From Bacteroidota bacterium (GTDB lineage: Bacteria; Bacteroidota; Bacteroidia; Bacteroidales; Cfx3-03): a stretch of DNA of 64,000 nt. Every line of letters begins with the position of its first letter. The stretch's first letter is position 1. The notes beneath the pieces were generated by a model, which saw only the letters and a list, made by a program, of their open reading frames with translations, had not been told where the DNA came from and made no database searches. Where the stretch lies: positions 815,683-879,682 of the forward strand of contig JACAUB010000001.1 in the NCBI GenBank assembly GCA_013390605.1, written 5' to 3'. Of the stretch, positions 18,728-28,111 are shown piece after piece. A program made the translations under genes and the position numbers.

Positions 18728-21145
18728 ATGATTAATGAACATATAGTTTGGGGTGAGATTGGAAAACTTAGTATTCTCCTTTCTTTTTTTATGGCGCTGT
18801 TTTCTGCGATAATATTCAGTTTTAGTCGTATTTTAAACACAGATGATGATAAAAAGAGGTTTTTTCATACTGGGCAGATTAGTTATTTGCTTCATGTAGT
18901 CGCATTGGTAGTTTCTTCGTCAGTTTTAGTATATATTATTTTTAATCACTACTTTGAATATGCCTATGTTTGGAAGTATTCCTCTATCTTAATGCCTCTA
19001 AAATATACAATTGCTTGTTTTTGGGCCGGGCAGGAAGGCAGTTTTTTATTATGGGGGCTCTTTCAATCTGTTTTAGGTGTTATCGTGTTATTTACAGCAA
19101 AAAGAATGCGATCCACTCTAATGGCAATAATTGCATTGATTCAAACTATATTACTATCAACATTATTAGGATTACATCTCGGAACTTTGAAAATTGGTGC
19201 AAGTCCATTTCTCTTACTTCGAAATTTACCTGAAAACTTGGGAAATAACTTCTTTCATAATGCAAATTACCTATCGTTTATAAAAGATGGAATGGGTTTA
19301 AATCCATTATTGGAGAACTATTGGATGGTAATACATCCTCCAATTTTGTTTCTTGGATATGCCGCTGCATTGATCCCTTTTGTATATGCGCTTGCCTCTT
19401 TGTGGGAGGGTGATTATCGCCAATGGTTACAATCGGGAATACGTTGGATTTTGTTTGCCGTATTAACACTCTTTACCGGAGTTTTATTGGGTGGTGCATG
19501 GGCATACGAATCTCTCACATTTGGGGGCTTCTGGGCATGGGACCCCGTCGAAAATGCCTCAATTGTTCCCTTATTATTTTTAATTGCATCACTTCATTTA
19601 TTTTTAATTGTTTACCGAAAAGGAGCGCATCACTTTTTTGCTTATTCCTTTACGATTATCTCCTATGTATTGGTGTGGTATGCCTCATTCCTGACGAGAA
19701 GTGGTATTCTTGGTCAAACCTCAGTTCATGCATTTGGTAATGATGGACTTTCGCTTCATTTAGTGATTATAAACCTGCTTTTGCTGCTATGGGGACTATC
19801 TTTTCTGATATATAGATATAAGGATCTTATGTCTTTTACTGCGTTTCAAGCCGCCTTTACTGTCGATTTCTTGATGTTAATAGGTTCATTAATATTGGCG
19901 CTTTCTGCATTTCAAATTTCGTTTACTACTTCAATTCCAGTTTGGAATAAGCTTTTTGGTTTACATATAGCTCCTCCTTTGAATGCCACTAACTTTTATA
20001 ATCATTGGCAAACGCCTTTTGCATTTTTTGTTTTGATATTAATTGTATTGTCTCAATTTAAATTGTTGAAATCAGTAGATGAAAACTTATTCAAGCGATT
20101 AAGATACACTCTTTTAATATTAATTTGTTTTTGTCTAAGCACTACGTTCTTTTTAGGTTCATGGATGCCAAAAGAAAAGTATTATCTTTTATTCCTTTTT
20201 TTTGCAGCCATATTTACAGTTGTTTCTTTATTAATGTCCCTGTTCCAAAAAAAGACAAACCTTAAAGCATTAGGAGGTATCATCACTCATATTGGTTTTT
20301 CTGTTTTTGTTATCGGTATTATTGTCACGTTTTCCAATCCCCAAATCCTAACCAAGCAAACTAGGGATAAAAATAATAATCATGCTATCCGATCGGATCA
20401 GAGTATTATGTTAAAACGTGGACTAACTGTCAAACTCGACGATTATTATGTCGTATATAGTAGTAGAACTGCTAGACAAAATGAAACTTTTTATCAGATT
20501 AATTTTTATAAAGATAGTTTATTAAAAGAAAAAATATTTTCGTTATCGCCTACCATGAAGCAAAATGAGAGAATGGGTAATGTTTATAATCCCGATACAC
20601 ATCATTTTCTGTATAAAGACATTTATACATATATCAGTTTTTCAGAACTCTCCGGGGATTTTCAAAAACAGAAAGCGAACAATAATGTTATAAATTTAAA
20701 TGAATTTAATCTATCTTCTAAAAGCCCTATTTCATTTAAGCAGTCTATTAAATATGACGATTATATTATTACGCTTGATGATGTAAAAGCGGATATTAAG
20801 GATGTGGCATATGTAAATGTAGATTTAACGGCTCATTTAAGTGTTAAAGCGCAAAGTGGAGTTGTTCAGCATGTAGTGTGTAAATTCATTAAGCGAGGTG
20901 ATAATTATTTCAATGAAGATGCCATCATTGATGCATGGAATCTGGGTTTACGATTTGAGATGACCTCTAGTAAATCAGATGCTATAGAATTAGGTGTATA
21001 TAACCGGAAACCCGATTTTATCTTATTCAAAGCCATTTCATTCCCTTGGATATCTGTTTTATGGTTTGGTGCATTGCTCATCTTTGTTGGATTGTCTATT
21101 TCTTTGTTCGCTCGGGTATTAACTGCTCAAAAGAGGAACAGTTGA
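18728..21145 (+). CDS. ccmF: Cytochrome c biogenesis protein CcmF/CcsA-like
   Basis: CcmF is the heme lyase subunit that attaches heme to apocytochrome c at the outer face of the inner membrane. The 805-residue protein has many membrane segments, the GLNPLLENYWMVIHPPILFLGY motif (residues 190-211) with a conserved His, and the tryptophan-rich heme-handling WWD-type motif FWAWDPVENAS (268-278). A periplasmic domain follows at about residues 540-770, and a final membrane helix ends the protein. The other ccm genes are not adjacent. The start matches the family N-terminus (EIGKLSILL). Confidence 0.9.
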   Translation: MINEHIVWGEIGKLSILLSFFMALFSAIIFSFSRILNTDDDKKRFFHTGQISYLLHVVALVVSSSVLVYIIFNHYFEYAYVWKYSSILMPLKYTIACFWAGQEGSFLLWGLFQSVLGVIVLFTAKRMRSTLMAIIALIQTILLSTLLGLHLGTLKIGASPFLLLRNLPENLGNNFFHNANYLSFIKDGMGLNPLLENYWMVIHPPILFLGYAAALIPFVYALASLWEGDYRQWLQSGIRWILFAVLTLFTGVLLGGAWAYESLTFGGFWAWDPVENASIVPLLFLIASLHLFLIVYRKGAHHFFAYSFTIISYVLVWYASFLTRSGILGQTSVHAFGNDGLSLHLVIINLLLLLWGLSFLIYRYKDLMSFTAFQAAFTVDFLMLIGSLILALSAFQISFTTSIPVWNKLFGLHIAPPLNATNFYNHWQTPFAFFVLILIVLSQFKLLKSVDENLFKRLRYTLLILICFCLSTTFFLGSWMPKEKYYLLFLFFAAIFTVVSLLMSLFQKKTNLKALGGIITHIGFSVFVIGIIVTFSNPQILTKQTRDKNNNHAIRSDQSIMLKRGLTVKLDDYYVVYSSRTARQNETFYQINFYKDSLLKEKIFSLSPTMKQNERMGNVYNPDTHHFLYKDIYTYISFSELSGDFQKQKANNNVINLNEFNLSSKSPISFKQSIKYDDYIITLDDVKADIKDVAYVNVDLTAHLSVKAQSGVVQHVVCKFIKRGDNYFNEDAIIDAWNLGLRFEMTSSKSDAIELGVYNRKPDFILFKAISFPWISVLWFGALLIFVGLSISLFARVLTAQKRNS

Positions 21146-21167
21146 TGGACTAAGACTGAATAATTAC

Positions 21168-21175
21168 TACTTTTG
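21168..21175 (+). promoter_or_regulatory. Promoter, -7 element TACTTTTG
   Basis: An exact TAnnTTTG match lies 16 bases upstream of the start codon at 21192, in the short gap after ccmF. It suggests the next gene is transcribed separately. Confidence 0.5.
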
Positions 21176-21191
21176 TGGTCTTATTTAATCT

Positions 21192-21992
21192 ATGTTTGAT
21201 AAACAGTTTTCTAAAATAGCAATTATAGGTGCTGGTAATGTAGCTACTCACTTGGGGCTTGCTTTATTGAAGGCAGGTCAGCAGATTCATTGTATCTATA
21301 ATCGTGATGAAGAGAGAGGTAGAGCCTTAGCATCATTATTTGGTGCTCGTTATATCAACGATCTAACTTTATTAAATCAACATGATCTAATCATACTAGC
21401 TGTTTCTGATGATGCCATAAGCGTCATTGCAAACAAATTAAAAAAAAGTTCAGCACTTGTCGTTCACACCAGTGGAACTATACCGCTTTCCAGTTTATCA
21501 GTTATCGGAATGAATGTTGGCATTTTTTATCCCCTTCAGACATTCTCAAAACAACATGCGGTCGATTTTAATACTATTCCCATTTGTGTCTATTCCACAA
21601 CTGAAGAATATTGTCAATCACTCTTTTCATTAGCCAGTAAGCTCTCTAATTCTGTTCATATCATCAATGATGATCAGCGTCGAAAAATCCATATTGCGGC
21701 AGTACTTGTAAATAATTTCAGCAACTATCTTTATATAAAGGCCTTTGATTTCTTGTCCGAAAACAACTTACCTGTTCAATTGATAAAACCACTGATTGTT
21801 GAAACAGCATTAAAAATAAACGATATTCCTCCCTTTGAAGCTCAAACAGGACCGGCCAAACGGGGTGATATGGATACCATCGCAAAACATCTAGACCTCA
21901 TCAAAAATGATAAAGAGTTAAATGAGCTATACAAAATGATTACTGATAGAATTCTATCAATGTATCATTCGGGCACTACAATAAAAAGCTAA
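21192..21992 (+). CDS. Rossmann-like / DUF2520 domain oxidoreductase
   Basis: This 266-residue protein has an N-terminal Rossmann nucleotide-binding motif (IAIIGAGNVATHLG, residues 9-22) and the C-terminal helical DUF2520 domain with TGPAKRGD near residue 218. The layout resembles ProC and F420-dependent NADP reductases. The substrate is not known. It precedes kdsC, an association often seen in this phylum, but a role in lipopolysaccharide synthesis is not established. Confidence 0.8.
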   Translation: MFDKQFSKIAIIGAGNVATHLGLALLKAGQQIHCIYNRDEERGRALASLFGARYINDLTLLNQHDLIILAVSDDAISVIANKLKKSSALVVHTSGTIPLSSLSVIGMNVGIFYPLQTFSKQHAVDFNTIPICVYSTTEEYCQSLFSLASKLSNSVHIINDDQRRKIHIAAVLVNNFSNYLYIKAFDFLSENNLPVQLIKPLIVETALKINDIPPFEAQTGPAKRGDMDTIAKHLDLIKNDKELNELYKMITDRILSMYHSGTTIKS

Positions 21993-22057
21993 ATAAATTA
22001 ACAGGAAATACTCGTTCAATTTTAAAAACAAATTAATAATTACCAAGACAACATATC

Positions 22058-22579
22058 ATGGCAAATTACAGAGAACGCCTACCTCAGATAAACACCTTCA
22101 TTTTTGATTATGATGGTGTACTTACCAATGGACAAATCATTACATTACCAAATGGTGAAGCCTTACGTGTTGCAAATGTAAAAGATGGTTATGCATTGCA
22201 ACTCGCCATTAAGAAGAACTATAAAGTGGTTATTATTTCGGGAGGCAATGCCGTATCTATGCTCCGTCGTTTTGAAGCACTCAAAATAGTCGATGTGTTT
22301 TTGAGCGTTGATAATAAAATAGAGGTTTTTGATAAATATTTAAAAGATAATAATTTAACTACCGATACAGTCTTATATATGGGTGATGATATCCCTGATT
22401 ATCCAGTGATGAAAATTGCAGGTGTATCAGCATGTCCTGCTGATGCAGTAGAAGAGGTAAAAAGTGTTGCTGATTATATATCTCATCAGAAAGGTGGCGA
22501 AGGGTGTGTGCGCGATATAATAGAGCAAGTATTAAAAGTTCAGGGTAAATGGATGAATGATGATGCATATCAGTGGTAA
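22058..22579 (+). CDS. kdsC: KdsC-like HAD phosphatase (KDO 8-phosphate phosphatase)
   Basis: This 173-residue HAD protein lacks a cap domain, as in KdsC. Motif I FDYDGVLTNG carries nucleophile Asp17 and Asp19, the Ser/Gly-rich motif II is VVIISGGN, and motif III/IV is MGDDIPDYPVMK. KdsC makes free 3-deoxy-D-manno-octulosonate for lipid A core synthesis; lpxB lies about 3.6 kb downstream. A related HAD function on another sugar phosphate cannot be excluded. Confidence 0.85.
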   Translation: MANYRERLPQINTFIFDYDGVLTNGQIITLPNGEALRVANVKDGYALQLAIKKNYKVVIISGGNAVSMLRRFEALKIVDVFLSVDNKIEVFDKYLKDNNLTTDTVLYMGDDIPDYPVMKIAGVSACPADAVEEVKSVADYISHQKGGEGCVRDIIEQVLKVQGKWMNDDAYQW

Positions 22580-22649
22580 TTAATTGTGCGTATAATCAGT
22601 CTCTGTGTTTCTAATGAAAAGGCTCCCTGTATTAAAATTATATTAATAA

Positions 22650-23624
22650 ATGGAAAATATTAAATATCCTGCCAAAGAGGTCGTAAAAGCGTGGCTGCGA
22701 TTGATCAGAATACCTAATCTTATCATTTTATCACTAATTTATGTGATGCTCCATGTCGGAATATATCTTCCAATCTTTTTTTCATTAGGTATTTCGTCTC
22801 CTTTAAACGGATGGGTCTTTTCTGCTTTCATACTTTCTTTTCTAATGGTGGTAGCAGGTGGCAATATCATCAATGACTATTTTGATTATCAGATAGATCT
22901 AATCAATCGTCCTTCACGATTGTCTATCGGAAAAGTCATCACATTTGATCAAGCCTTTATGGCTTATCTAGTATTAACTTTAACAGGTGTTGTTGGAGGT
23001 TTTATTACCGGGTGGTTTTGCGGTATATATAAAGTGGGTTTTTTCTATGGCTTTATAGCATTGTTGCTTTATCTCTATTCTGAGTCTTTTAAAAAGCGAC
23101 TGATAATCGGCAATTTCATTATCGCCTTTTGTGGATCTCTATCTATCGTCCTACTTTGGTTATATGAGTTTTTTTCATTGCGAAATGATGCACCATCGTT
23201 TATCTTAGTATATCCACAGTTCTCCAAAATCAATCTGTTAATGGGTGGATATGCACTATTTGCCTTCCTCACTACTATGATCAGAGAGATATTAAAAGAT
23301 ATTGAAGATATAGAGGGAGATCAGAGGCAGGGTTGTAATACGCTTCCGATAGCATATGGTGTTAACATTTCAAAACGAGTAGTATTTGTATTTGTATTTT
23401 TGACCACTCTTATTTTAGTTTTTTGCCAAATCATCTGCTTTACTCATCAGTTGAAGTTGATAGCTATTTATATTTTTCCAGCTATACAGCTTCCGCTTTT
23501 TGTCTTGATCTATAGATTGATAAAAGCGAATTCGAAAAATGATTTTCATTCCATATCTACTTTTATGAAATTAATAATGGTAGCAGGAATCTTAGGTATT
23601 CAATTAATAAATATACATATATAA
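22650..23624 (+). CDS. UbiA-family prenyltransferase
   Basis: This 324-residue membrane protein has eight or nine hydrophobic segments. The first Asp-rich motif is NDYFDYQID (residues 75-83) and the second is DIEDIEGDQRQG, both typical of UbiA enzymes that transfer a prenyl chain to an acceptor. In this phylum such proteins are often annotated as geranylgeranylglycerol-phosphate geranylgeranyltransferase-like; the acceptor here is unknown. Its stop overlaps the maf start by one base (TAATG), so the two are coupled. Confidence 0.85.
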   Translation: MENIKYPAKEVVKAWLRLIRIPNLIILSLIYVMLHVGIYLPIFFSLGISSPLNGWVFSAFILSFLMVVAGGNIINDYFDYQIDLINRPSRLSIGKVITFDQAFMAYLVLTLTGVVGGFITGWFCGIYKVGFFYGFIALLLYLYSESFKKRLIIGNFIIAFCGSLSIVLLWLYEFFSLRNDAPSFILVYPQFSKINLLMGGYALFAFLTTMIREILKDIEDIEGDQRQGCNTLPIAYGVNISKRVVFVFVFLTTLILVFCQIICFTHQLKLIAIYIFPAIQLPLFVLIYRLIKANSKNDFHSISTFMKLIMVAGILGIQLINIHI

Positions 23625-24229
23625 TGAGTTTACTGAAAAATCAGTTAAATGGTTTTGAAATAATTCTAGGGTCTGGTTCTCCCCGGCGAAAAGAACTCCT
23701 GAGAAGGCTTGAGATTGATTTTGCGTTAGAAAATCTGAGTGTTGATGAAAGTTATCCTGAAGAGTTAAGGGGGGCTGATATCGCTTTGTTTTTAGCTGAT
23801 TTGAAATCAATGGCTTATCCTTCAACTGCTCTTACCAATGAAACGATACTAATAACTGCAGATACAATTGTTTGTCTGAAAGATGATGTAATGGGTAAGC
23901 CTGATGATCAGGCTCATGCAGTTGAAATACTGCGTTCACTTTCAGGAGAAACCCACAGCGTTATAACAGCTGTTTGTCTTCGAAATAGGTCTAAAAAGAA
24001 ATTGTTTTTTAATGAAACAAGAGTCACGTTTAAGACGTTAAGTAATGAAGAGATAAATTATTATGTAGAGCGATATAAACCATTTGATAAGGCGGGAGCT
24101 TACGGAATTCAGGAATGGATAGGGTTTATCGGTATTGAAAAGATTGACGGATCTTATTTTAATGTAATGGGCTTACCTGTTCAGCAACTGTATGATGAAT
24201 TACAACAATTTATATCAGCGATAGATTAG
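23624..24229 (+). CDS. maf: Maf-like nucleoside triphosphate pyrophosphatase
   Basis: This 201-residue protein begins with the Maf signature SGSPRRKELLRR (about residues 16-27) and contains TADTIVCLKDDVMGKP and the GAYGIQEW segment. Maf proteins hydrolyse non-canonical or particular nucleoside triphosphates. The start overlaps the UbiA stop (TAATG). Length is normal. Confidence 0.93.
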   Translation: MSLLKNQLNGFEIILGSGSPRRKELLRRLEIDFALENLSVDESYPEELRGADIALFLADLKSMAYPSTALTNETILITADTIVCLKDDVMGKPDDQAHAVEILRSLSGETHSVITAVCLRNRSKKKLFFNETRVTFKTLSNEEINYYVERYKPFDKAGAYGIQEWIGFIGIEKIDGSYFNVMGLPVQQLYDELQQFISAID

Positions 24230-24401
24230 ATATTCTTTTGACTATAACATAGTTTGATGTGTCGATATTGTTGATTATTAATTGTCTATAATCAAGGTGA
24301 AATGAATTAAATAAGTTATTTATTGTCCTTTTTGTAGGTATTAGGTGTTAAGAAATATATCACAAGTTTGTTCTGTCGAAAAATATAAAAAATACAATGT
24401 T

Positions 24402-24989
24402 ATGAAAGTAGGAAAAGTAGGTCAGTGGGTATTAAATTATTTTTTTCAAGGATTAATCTATATAGCACCCCTTAGCATTACAATTTACATTTTGATGAAA
24501 GGGTTTCTATATATAGACGGAATCCTACGCGATTTTGTGACACAGTATCTTGGGTTTTATACCGTTGGATTAGGAATTCTTGTCATGCTTGCAGGATTGA
24601 CTGTAATTGGCTTTTTGGGATCTACCATTATTTTTAAGCCCTTCCTTGTGGTTTTCGATCGTATCATAAGTCGCGCCCCACTCATAAAAATAATCTATAC
24701 CTCTGTTAAAGATTTGCTTTCTGCATTTGTGGGACAAAAGAAGAAATTTTCCGAACCTGTTCTTCTTCGCGAAAGCAAAAACTCTGATTTAGAAAAGATC
24801 GGTTTTATTACAGTTCATGATTTAACCCGATTGGGTATTCCTGAAGGCAAAGTTGCTGTTTATTTACCCTATTCCTATAATGTTGCCGGCATGCTTGTTA
24901 TTGTTCCTGTTGAGAATGTCACTCCGCTCCATGCAAATTCCACTGATGTAATGAAGTTTGTCGTTTCAGCAGGGGTAACACAAATTTAA
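24402..24989 (+). CDS. DUF502 family membrane protein
   Basis: The start is placed at ATG 24402 (MKVGKVGQWV), giving 195 residues; a GTG 57 bases earlier adds an unlikely leader. Two membrane segments (about residues 15-37 and 52-80) flank a short loop, followed by a soluble C-terminal half. The segments IAPLSITIYIL, PLIKIIYTSVKDLLSAF and the VYLPYSYNVAGMLVIVP stretch are typical of DUF502. Function is unknown. Confidence 0.85.
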   Translation: MKVGKVGQWVLNYFFQGLIYIAPLSITIYILMKGFLYIDGILRDFVTQYLGFYTVGLGILVMLAGLTVIGFLGSTIIFKPFLVVFDRIISRAPLIKIIYTSVKDLLSAFVGQKKKFSEPVLLRESKNSDLEKIGFITVHDLTRLGIPEGKVAVYLPYSYNVAGMLVIVPVENVTPLHANSTDVMKFVVSAGVTQI

Positions 24990-25011
24990 TAATCCATTCC
25001 GGTATTAATTG

Positions 25012-25019
25012 TAAATTTG
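25012..25019 (+). promoter_or_regulatory. Promoter, -7 element TAAATTTG abutting surE start
   Basis: An exact TAnnTTTG match ends 3 bases before the surE ATG at 25023, so a transcript from it would be leaderless or nearly so. Confidence 0.45.
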
Positions 25020-25022
25020 TGC

Positions 25023-25787
25023 ATGGACAAGCCATTAATATTAATTACCAATGATGACGGAGTTACGGCACCCGGAATTCGTCATCTTATCAAACTGATG
25101 CGTACGATTGGAGATGTCGTTGTTGTGGCACCTGATAAGCCCCAGAGTGGGATGTCGCATGCAGTTACGATAAGTTCACCTTTACGTGTTAATCAATTAA
25201 AGGAGGAACTTTTTTATAAAGAATTCAGTTGTAATGGGACACCTGTCGATTGTGTAAAGTTAGGACAGAAAGTAGTGATGAGCCGAAATCCCGATTTAAT
25301 TGTATCCGGAATCAATCATGGCTCTAACGCCTCTGTCAATGTTCTATATTCTGGTACCATGGCCGCTGTATTAGAAGGTGCAATGGAAAATATACCCTCT
25401 GTCGGTTTCTCTCTCGACGATTATTCCATCAATGCAGACTTCACGCATGTCGATTCTTATATCCTTTCCATTTGTAATAATATCTTACAACATGGAATGC
25501 CCTCTTATCTTTGTTTAAATGTCAACTTCCCTGCAAAACAGAGCGAGCCTATTAGAGGTGTGAAAGTTGTACGTCAGGCACAAGCTTTTTGGGATGAAGA
25601 ATTCGAAGAACGGGCCGATCCACGAAATCGGAAATACTATTGGCTTACGGGCAAATTTGTAAATGTTGATAAGGGAGAAGATAATGATGAATGGTCTATA
25701 GCCCACAATTATGTTTCTGTTGTCCCTATTCAGTTTGACTTAACTGCTTATCAGGCTATTGAACAGTTGAGTAAATGGACTTTTTAA
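25023..25787 (+). CDS. surE: 5'-nucleotidase SurE
   Basis: SurE removes phosphate from nucleoside monophosphates and other small phosphates. The ATG at 25023 gives 254 residues starting MDKPLILITNDDG; the NDDG metal-binding motif is at residues 10-13. Other conserved segments are APDKPQSGMSHAVT, NGTPVDCVKLG and VSGINHGSNASVNVLYSGTM. Length is normal. The surE-lpxB neighbourhood is common in this phylum. Confidence 0.95.
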   Translation: MDKPLILITNDDGVTAPGIRHLIKLMRTIGDVVVVAPDKPQSGMSHAVTISSPLRVNQLKEELFYKEFSCNGTPVDCVKLGQKVVMSRNPDLIVSGINHGSNASVNVLYSGTMAAVLEGAMENIPSVGFSLDDYSINADFTHVDSYILSICNNILQHGMPSYLCLNVNFPAKQSEPIRGVKVVRQAQAFWDEEFEERADPRNRKYYWLTGKFVNVDKGEDNDEWSIAHNYVSVVPIQFDLTAYQAIEQLSKWTF

Positions 25788-25791
25788 TATG

Positions 25792-25799
25792 TATATTTG
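25792..25799 (+). promoter_or_regulatory. Promoter, -7 element TATATTTG
   Basis: An exact TAnnTTTG match lies just after the surE stop and 20 bases before the next start at 25820. Confidence 0.45.
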
Positions 25800-25819
25800 A
25801 TTTTTTTAACTTGATATAA

Positions 25820-26125
25820 ATGAATAAATTACCTGCATTCTTTCAGAAAAATTCTATCGTTTTAGGTGTGACTATTGCATTATTATTGCCATTTATCACT
25901 GCTGCAATTCTATATCCTATTTTTATGCTGTTTGTAAAGATGGGGTGGAACGCATTTCAACTTCCATTTAGTAAATATCTTATTTTGGGATGTGCTCCGG
26001 CGCTCTTCGTTGCACGATATTATTTAAAAAATATACAGTACGAAAAGACTGGGAAGGGTGCACTTTTTACCACGCTCATCTTGCTAGGGCTACACATTTT
26101 TCTTAACCATTTTGCCATTTATTAA
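25820..26125 (+). CDS. Small membrane protein between surE and lpxB
   Basis: This 101-residue protein has three hydrophobic segments (about residues 14-38, 50-65 and 80-98) and no motif I recognise. It is 26 bases upstream of lpxB and may be cotranscribed with it. No function is proposed. Confidence 0.7.
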   Translation: MNKLPAFFQKNSIVLGVTIALLLPFITAAILYPIFMLFVKMGWNAFQLPFSKYLILGCAPALFVARYYLKNIQYEKTGKGALFTTLILLGLHIFLNHFAIY

Positions 26126-26151
26126 ACCATGTTTTAGTAAAGAAGTCAACC

Positions 26152-27285
26152 ATGAACTACTACATCATCGCAGGCGAGGCATCAGGTGATTTGCATGCAG
26201 CCAACTTAATAAAAGCACTTAAAAAGGGAGATTCTTCTGCTCATTTCAGAGCTTGGGGCGGAGATAGAATGGCTGATCAGGGAGCAGAAGTGGTCAAACA
26301 CTATAAGTATCTTGCTTTCATGGGGTTTGTAGAGGTGATCAGTAACCTAAGTACAATCTTTAAAAACCTCAAGTTCTGTAAAGAAGACATTATCTCTTTT
26401 CATCCAGATGTTCTGATTTTGGTCGATTATCCTGGTTTCAATCTTCGTATTGCTAAATGGGCTCATCAGATGGGGATCAAGGTTTTTTATTATATCTCTC
26501 CTCAAATCTGGGCATGGAAGCAATCGCGTGTAAAAGAGATCAGGCAGAATGTCGATAAAATGTTTGTTATTCTGCCTTTTGAGAAAGATTTTTATCAGAA
26601 ATTTGGTGTTCAGGTCGACTTTGTTGGTCACCCTCTTCTTGATGCTATTCAGGAAGAAAATGAGATACGATTATTAGACGGCGATAATTTTAAAGTTTAT
26701 AATAAATTGGATAACCGACCGATTGTTGCGCTACTGCCAGGTAGCCGGAAACAGGAAATAACCGAGATGCTACACCAAATGTTAAGTGTCATTAACGATT
26801 TTCCTGATTATCAATTTGTCATTGCCGGTGTAAATTCAATTAATGAATCTTTTTATCAAAAGATTATTGGGACTCGAGACGTAAAACTAACCTTTGGTAA
26901 GACTCATGATTTGTTGAACAATGCAGTAGCAGCCCTTGTCACTTCGGGGACCGCTACACTTGAAACAGCACTATTGAATGTTCCTGAAGTGGTTTGTTAT
27001 AAAGGTAGTTATATTTCTTACCTCATCGCACGACAGGTGATTAAGGTGAAATACATTTCGCTAGTCAATCTTATAATGGATAGGTTGGTTGTGAAGGAGT
27101 TAATTCAAGTTGATTTGAATAGAGAAAATATCAGAAAAGAACTCGAATTGTTGTTGTTTGAACCAACAAAACGTCAAAAACTTTTTGACGATTACAAATC
27201 GCTTCAACAAATTCTGGGGGGGCATGGAGCTTCAGAAAAAGCAGCAGACTTAATGTTATCATATTTAAATCAAAAATCTAAATAA
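26152..27285 (+). CDS. lpxB: Lipid-A-disaccharide synthase
   Basis: LpxB joins UDP-2,3-diacylglucosamine and lipid X into the lipid A disaccharide at the inner membrane. The 377-residue protein starts with the family motif IAGEASGDLHAANLI, then VLVDYPGFNLRIAKWA, YYISPQIWAWKQSRV, the VGHPLLDAI segment and the ALLPGSRKQEI nucleotide-binding motif. The C-terminal region VTSGTATLETALLNVPEVV is typical. It indicates a lipopolysaccharide-type outer membrane, consistent with kdsC nearby. Confidence 0.95.
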   Translation: MNYYIIAGEASGDLHAANLIKALKKGDSSAHFRAWGGDRMADQGAEVVKHYKYLAFMGFVEVISNLSTIFKNLKFCKEDIISFHPDVLILVDYPGFNLRIAKWAHQMGIKVFYYISPQIWAWKQSRVKEIRQNVDKMFVILPFEKDFYQKFGVQVDFVGHPLLDAIQEENEIRLLDGDNFKVYNKLDNRPIVALLPGSRKQEITEMLHQMLSVINDFPDYQFVIAGVNSINESFYQKIIGTRDVKLTFGKTHDLLNNAVAALVTSGTATLETALLNVPEVVCYKGSYISYLIARQVIKVKYISLVNLIMDRLVVKELIQVDLNRENIRKELELLLFEPTKRQKLFDDYKSLQQILGGHGASEKAADLMLSYLNQKSK

Positions 27286-27290
27286 GATAT

Positions 27291-27298
27291 TACCTTTG
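27291..27298 (+). promoter_or_regulatory. Promoter, -7 element TACCTTTG
   Basis: An exact TAnnTTTG match lies 5 bases after the lpxB stop. It would drive the gene at 27436 with a leader of about 130 bases, which contains a 19-codon reading frame (27307-27366). Confidence 0.45.
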
Positions 27299-27435
27299 TT
27301 TATTCAATGATACACCAATCGATTCAGCCACCAGAAGTAAGGATTTCTATTGATAAATGTGAATGATTTTATTGATCGTTTTTCAAAACAAACTAAATTT
27401 TAGAATGTTTTTGTAAAGACTTTAATATTTATCGA

Positions 27436-27942
27436 ATGACTATTGATGTTGAAATATGGGGGGTATTGGGTGTTTTCTTTATGAGTGGACTTAAGCTCTT
27501 TGCAGCTCCATTTGTCTCGATACACATGGGTTTTTCTTACTCACAAACACTTGTTTTTACTGCCGTAGGAGGAGTGGCTGGTGTATGGTTCTTTTATCAT
27601 CTAAGCCACATTATTATAGCTATTTATCATCGATATTACACAAATAGGTTTAAGCCATATCTTCAATCAATATCTTTTTTTAAAAAACTGTTTTCAGTAC
27701 ATTCAACAAAGAGGATATTTTCGAAACGTAGCCGACGTATAGCAATTATACGATCACAATATGGTCTTTTGGGTATTATTGTTTTAACACCTATATTCTT
27801 ATCCATTCCAATTGGTACGTTTTTAGCTATTACTTATTATTCCAAGCACCAGCATCTATTAGCTTATCTAGCAGCATCTGTTGTATGCTGGACATTTGTA
27901 TTAACCACTATAGGTCAATTAATTGAGGTTGCTGCAAGGTAG
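27436..27942 (+). CDS. Membrane protein of unknown function
   Basis: This 168-residue protein has about four hydrophobic segments: residues 8-25, 33-55, 110-132 and 143-163. Between the second and third lies a basic cytosolic stretch rich in Arg and Lys (KRIFSKRSRRI). The pattern and the LTPIFLSIPIGTFLA segment recall small DedA/SNARE-associated or small export proteins, but I cannot assign a family. It stands alone between lpxB and the MacB-type permease gene. Confidence 0.65.
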   Translation: MTIDVEIWGVLGVFFMSGLKLFAAPFVSIHMGFSYSQTLVFTAVGGVAGVWFFYHLSHIIIAIYHRYYTNRFKPYLQSISFFKKLFSVHSTKRIFSKRSRRIAIIRSQYGLLGIIVLTPIFLSIPIGTFLAITYYSKHQHLLAYLAASVVCWTFVLTTIGQLIEVAAR

Positions 27943-28081
27943 AGGAGGGGTGTGTTTTAAAATAAATATTAATTAATTTGCTCCTGTGTAATTGATTTTG
28001 CTCATAGCAACCAGCAGTTATATTAAGACTAGAAATAGCTGAAAAAATTATAGATAAAATCTCTTTTCTCAACACTGTTTT

Positions 28082-28101
28082 TTTGCTACATTTGTAGCAA
28101 A
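28082..28101 (+). promoter_or_regulatory. Palindrome overlapping a promoter (operator candidate)
   Basis: A 9-2-9 perfect palindrome, TTTGCTACA-TT-TGTAGCAAA, contains the exact -7 element TACATTTG at 28087-28094. It lies 10 bases before the start codon at 28112. A dimeric repressor bound there would block the promoter, so autogenous or ligand-controlled repression of the ABC permease is plausible. No regulator gene is adjacent. Confidence 0.5.
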
Positions 28102-28111
28102 CCATACTGCT

